From the NCBI RefSeq assembly GCF_014844075.1, contig NZ_CP062165.1, forward strand, positions 2,976,001 through 3,040,000: a DNA stretch of 64,000 nucleotides. The letters run 5' to 3'. Below are positions 62,042-64,000 of this stretch, in pieces. The notes beneath the pieces are model-generated. The model was not told the DNA's origin. It saw only the letters and a list, made by a program, of their open reading frames with translations, and did not search any database. Numbering within the stretch: the first letter of the stretch is position 1; each line of letters opens with the position of its first letter. The stretch is from Paenibacillus sp. JNUCC-31 (lineage in GTDB: Bacteria; Bacillota; Bacilli; Paenibacillales; Paenibacillaceae). The position numbers and the translations under genes were made by a program.

Positions 62042-62827
62042 TCAGTACACCTCCTGCACAATGGACACAAAGCGTTCCGCAATGGCCTGATGCTCATTAA
62101 AGCCCGTCAGCTGATTGAATACTTCCTCCAGTGAGCCCTCCATGGACTGCTGCTGGAGCTGCCTGAACGTACCATCCGCCATCACGCGTCCTTCGGCAAT
62201 CAGGACGATACGGCTGCTGATCTTCTCCACCACATCCATGATGTGTGACGAATAGAATATGGTCGTACCTTTGGCCGACAGCTGTGTCAAAATCTCCTTC
62301 ACCACCATTACACTATTGGCATCCAGACCGCTGAGTGGTTCATCCAGGAACAACAGATCCGGGTCATGTAACAGTGCGGAGATCAACAGCACTTTCTGGC
62401 GCATGCCTTTGGAGAAGGAAGCAATGCGGGAATGATATGATTTCTCCAGTCCAAAACAGTCCATCAGCAATTTCGCCTTATAATCGGCATCTTCGTAGGA
62501 TAACCCGTACAATTCTCCGGTGAACGTCAGATACTCTGCCGGGGTTAATTGTTCATATAGCTCCGCAACTTCCGGTACATAACCGATTCTGCGTTTATAT
62601 TCCACGTCACCGTCTGCGATATCCTTGCCAAAGATGCGAACCGTACCCACATATCCCTCAACCAGTCCGAGCAAAATCTTGACCGTGGTGCTTTTACCCG
62701 CACCATTCGGACCAATGTATCCGATCATCTCGCCCCGATTCACTTCCAGATCAATACCATTCAGCACATAACGCCCGTTATATCTCATACGCAAGCCTTC
62801 AATTGAAAGTACTTGTTTTTCACTCAC
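62042..62827 (-). CDS. ABC exporter ATPase
   Basis: A 261-residue ATPase of the ABC-2 exporter type. Walker A IGPNGAGKSTT, Q-loop VPEVAELYEQLTP, signature FSKGMRQKVLLI and Walker B LLFLDEPLSGLDA are present, and ATP hydrolysis His in YSSHIMDVV. It is followed by its permease with one base between, and by no regulator. Function (export of a lipid, peptide or drug) is not defined. Confidence 0.88.
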   Translation of the reverse strand: MSEKQVLSIEGLRMRYNGRYVLNGIDLEVNRGEMIGYIGPNGAGKSTTVKILLGLVEGYVGTVRIFGKDIADGDVEYKRRIGYVPEVAELYEQLTPAEYLTFTGELYGLSYEDADYKAKLLMDCFGLEKSYHSRIASFSKGMRQKVLLISALLHDPDLLFLDEPLSGLDANSVMVVKEILTQLSAKGTTIFYSSHIMDVVEKISSRIVLIAEGRVMADGTFRQLQQQSMEGSLEEVFNQLTGFNEHQAIAERFVSIVQEVY

Positions 62828-62980
62828 TTCGTTTTCCAGCCCCTGTCCTATATATTTCTACAATTCTACTAGTTTACCACAGATTGGGATGGAAATGATC
62901 GGAAATACTTCACAACACGAGAAATCATCTGGGTATCATCCCAGTTCATATAGTTCACGTAACAATGGTGAAAACATCAC

Positions 62981-63020
62981 AAACCCCTTGTCTCACCTAT
63001 AGGTGCGGGACAAGGGGTTT
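62981..63020. terminator. Terminator between GH43 gene and ABC exporter
   Basis: AAACCCCTTGTC and GACAAGGGGTTT form a perfect 12-bp stem with an inner GC-rich palindrome CCTATAGG. It lies 42 bases after the GH43 stop. Confidence 0.8.
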
Positions 63021-63062
63021 CTATGGTCATTTTTGATCATAACGCTACCTTAAAATAAATCC

Positions 63063-64000
63063 TTATTGAACCTTAACCATCTGGAAGTGTTGATTCGTAC
63101 CGCCGTTATCCGTCCACTGGATTGCGGCAGCCCCGTCTGCCAGGGATTGCGAAGAAATATCAAGCAGCTTGCCTGTGCTGCGATTCTTCAATTTATAGTA
63201 ACCACCACCCACACTAACCAACTGCCATTGCTGACTGGCCCAGCCGCCATCGTTCCACTGTTCAATAACAGCTCCATCTGCTGTGGAGCCATTTTCCACA
63301 CCGATCAGCTTGCCACTGGATCGGTTGATGATTTTGACATAACCGCCACCTGCATCGGTAATCTGCCACTGCTGACTGATCGTGCCGCCATCTGCCCGCT
63401 GCTCCAGATCGGCACCATTATCCGCAGAACCACCGATGACATTCAGCAATTTATTGCTTTTGCGACTAATCAACTGGTACGAAGCATTGGGGTCCCATAC
63501 ATCGGGCGTATCCACTCCTGTTACGAAACCCGTAGCTGCATCAATGGTAACACTGCTTGCCCAGTTCATCGCCAGACTGGTTGCACTCGGGAAAGACAAG
63601 GGTAGCCAGACATACTTGGAATCCTGCACGGGCCCGCTCCAGGCACCCGCCCAACGATCGCCCATGTAGAGATAGGAGGTTGTCTGTGAGCCTTCCACCG
63701 GAAGGACGTAAGTCGATTGGGAACCATAGGTTGTGCTATCTCCAAAGTTGCTCAGACCGCTCCATGTGCCAGTTATGCTAGTAGCAGTCGCATATTTGGC
63801 CTGATTCGGATTCCAACCCGTAGCCCCGGATGTAATCAGGAAGTAGACGCCTCCTTTTTTGAACAGGGCAGGTGCCTCACGATACTGACCCGGCCACAGC
63901 GTCGTTACGAGCGATTCTACTCCAAGAAAATCAGGAGTAAGCTTGTAGATATTCAGGTCGGCATTCACTTTGGTCGCTGAGATGAGATAAGCCGTTCCGT
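63063..64000 (-). CDS. GH43-ricin (CBM13) enzyme, N-terminus outside window
   Basis: The C-terminal 312 residues of a probably secreted glycosidase; the frame is open to base 64000, so the GTG at 63968 is not the real start. The first part resembles the beta-propeller end of GH43 (LYMGDRWAGAWSGPVQDSKY; ITSGATGWNPNQ), most like the GH43 subfamily 24 (exo-beta-1,3-galactanase) in memory. From about residue 175 of the visible part a ricin-type beta-trefoil follows, with three repeats marked by QQW/QHF motifs (SQQWQITDAGGGYVKI, SQQWQLVSVGGGYYKL, NQHFQMVKVQ), typical of CBM13 and carbohydrate binding. Specificity is uncertain. Confidence 0.82.
   Translation of the reverse strand, partial: GTAYLISATKVNADLNIYKLTPDFLGVESLVTTLWPGQYREAPALFKKGGVYFLITSGATGWNPNQAKYATATSITGTWSGLSNFGDSTTYGSQSTYVLPVEGSQTTSYLYMGDRWAGAWSGPVQDSKYVWLPLSFPSATSLAMNWASSVTIDAATGFVTGVDTPDVWDPNASYQLISRKSNKLLNVIGGSADNGADLEQRADGGTISQQWQITDAGGGYVKIINRSSGKLIGVENGSTADGAVIEQWNDGGWASQQWQLVSVGGGYYKLKNRSTGKLLDISSQSLADGAAAIQWTDNGGTNQHFQMVKVQ

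Overview
The window looks like chromosome from a Paenibacillus-type Firmicute. This is inferred from gene content, not from a marker gene: three CUT1 sugar ABC transporters without their own ATPase, a YesM/YesN two-component system, a mannan-degradation locus, pectate lyase, a GH43-ricin protein, strong AGGAGG ribosome sites, frequent GTG/TTG starts and mid-50s GC by eye. No rRNA, tRNA, CRISPR array, phage module or intact insertion sequence was seen.

Left end (1-1.8 kb): an OmpR-type response regulator and its histidine kinase, the kinase cut by the window edge. From about 1.8 to 11.2 kb the DNA becomes very AT-rich and carries a complete-looking class I lanthipeptide (lantibiotic) cluster: a 59-aa precursor, the immunity transporter LanFEG, dehydratase LanB, exporter LanT and cyclase LanC, all on the plus strand. 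No leader protease, LanI or dedicated LanRK is present. Decayed transposase-like sequence lies at the right border. The precursor appears in no long ORF and was found by reading the sequence.

11.7-31 kb: a MATE exporter; a sugar ABC transporter with YesMN; a second sugar ABC operon behind an 18-bp perfect palindrome; a signal peptidase II paralogue; a UPF0303 protein; a nucleoside hydrolase; a four-gene operon with a glutathionylspermidine-synthase-like ATP-grasp protein and a DUF350 membrane protein; and an ABC-F ATPase preceded by a 53-codon leader ORF and an attenuator hairpin. 31-40 kb: a fructose-type PTS operon (IIA, IIB, IIC and a class II aldolase) with a PRD regulator, a glycosyltransferase, an APH-like kinase, and a TetR repressor with a flavodoxin-fold oxidoreductase.

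40.5-46 kb: nikABCDE, a nickel/metallophore-type importer, behind a consensus promoter and a perfect 15-bp Fur box. 46-56.4 kb: a mannan/manno-oligosaccharide locus (CE7 esterase, GH113, two GH130 phosphorylases, cellobiose/mannobiose 2-epimerase, CUT1 transporter, LacI regulator). Its divergent promoters each have a -35, a 17-bp spacer and a -10, and mirror-image copies of one operator sit at the same place in both. 56.5-64 kb: pectate lyase, a UPF0316 membrane protein, a leucine-dehydrogenase-like enzyme with an insertion, an ABC exporter pair and a partial GH43-ricin enzyme.

Two intergenic regions (27.8-28.0 and 40.2-40.4 kb) share one unusual layout: two direct ~25-nt units 50 bp apart, followed by two inverted units about 50 bp apart. 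This repeat module, the lanthipeptide core peptide and the ABC-F leader/attenuator are the features most worth a second look.
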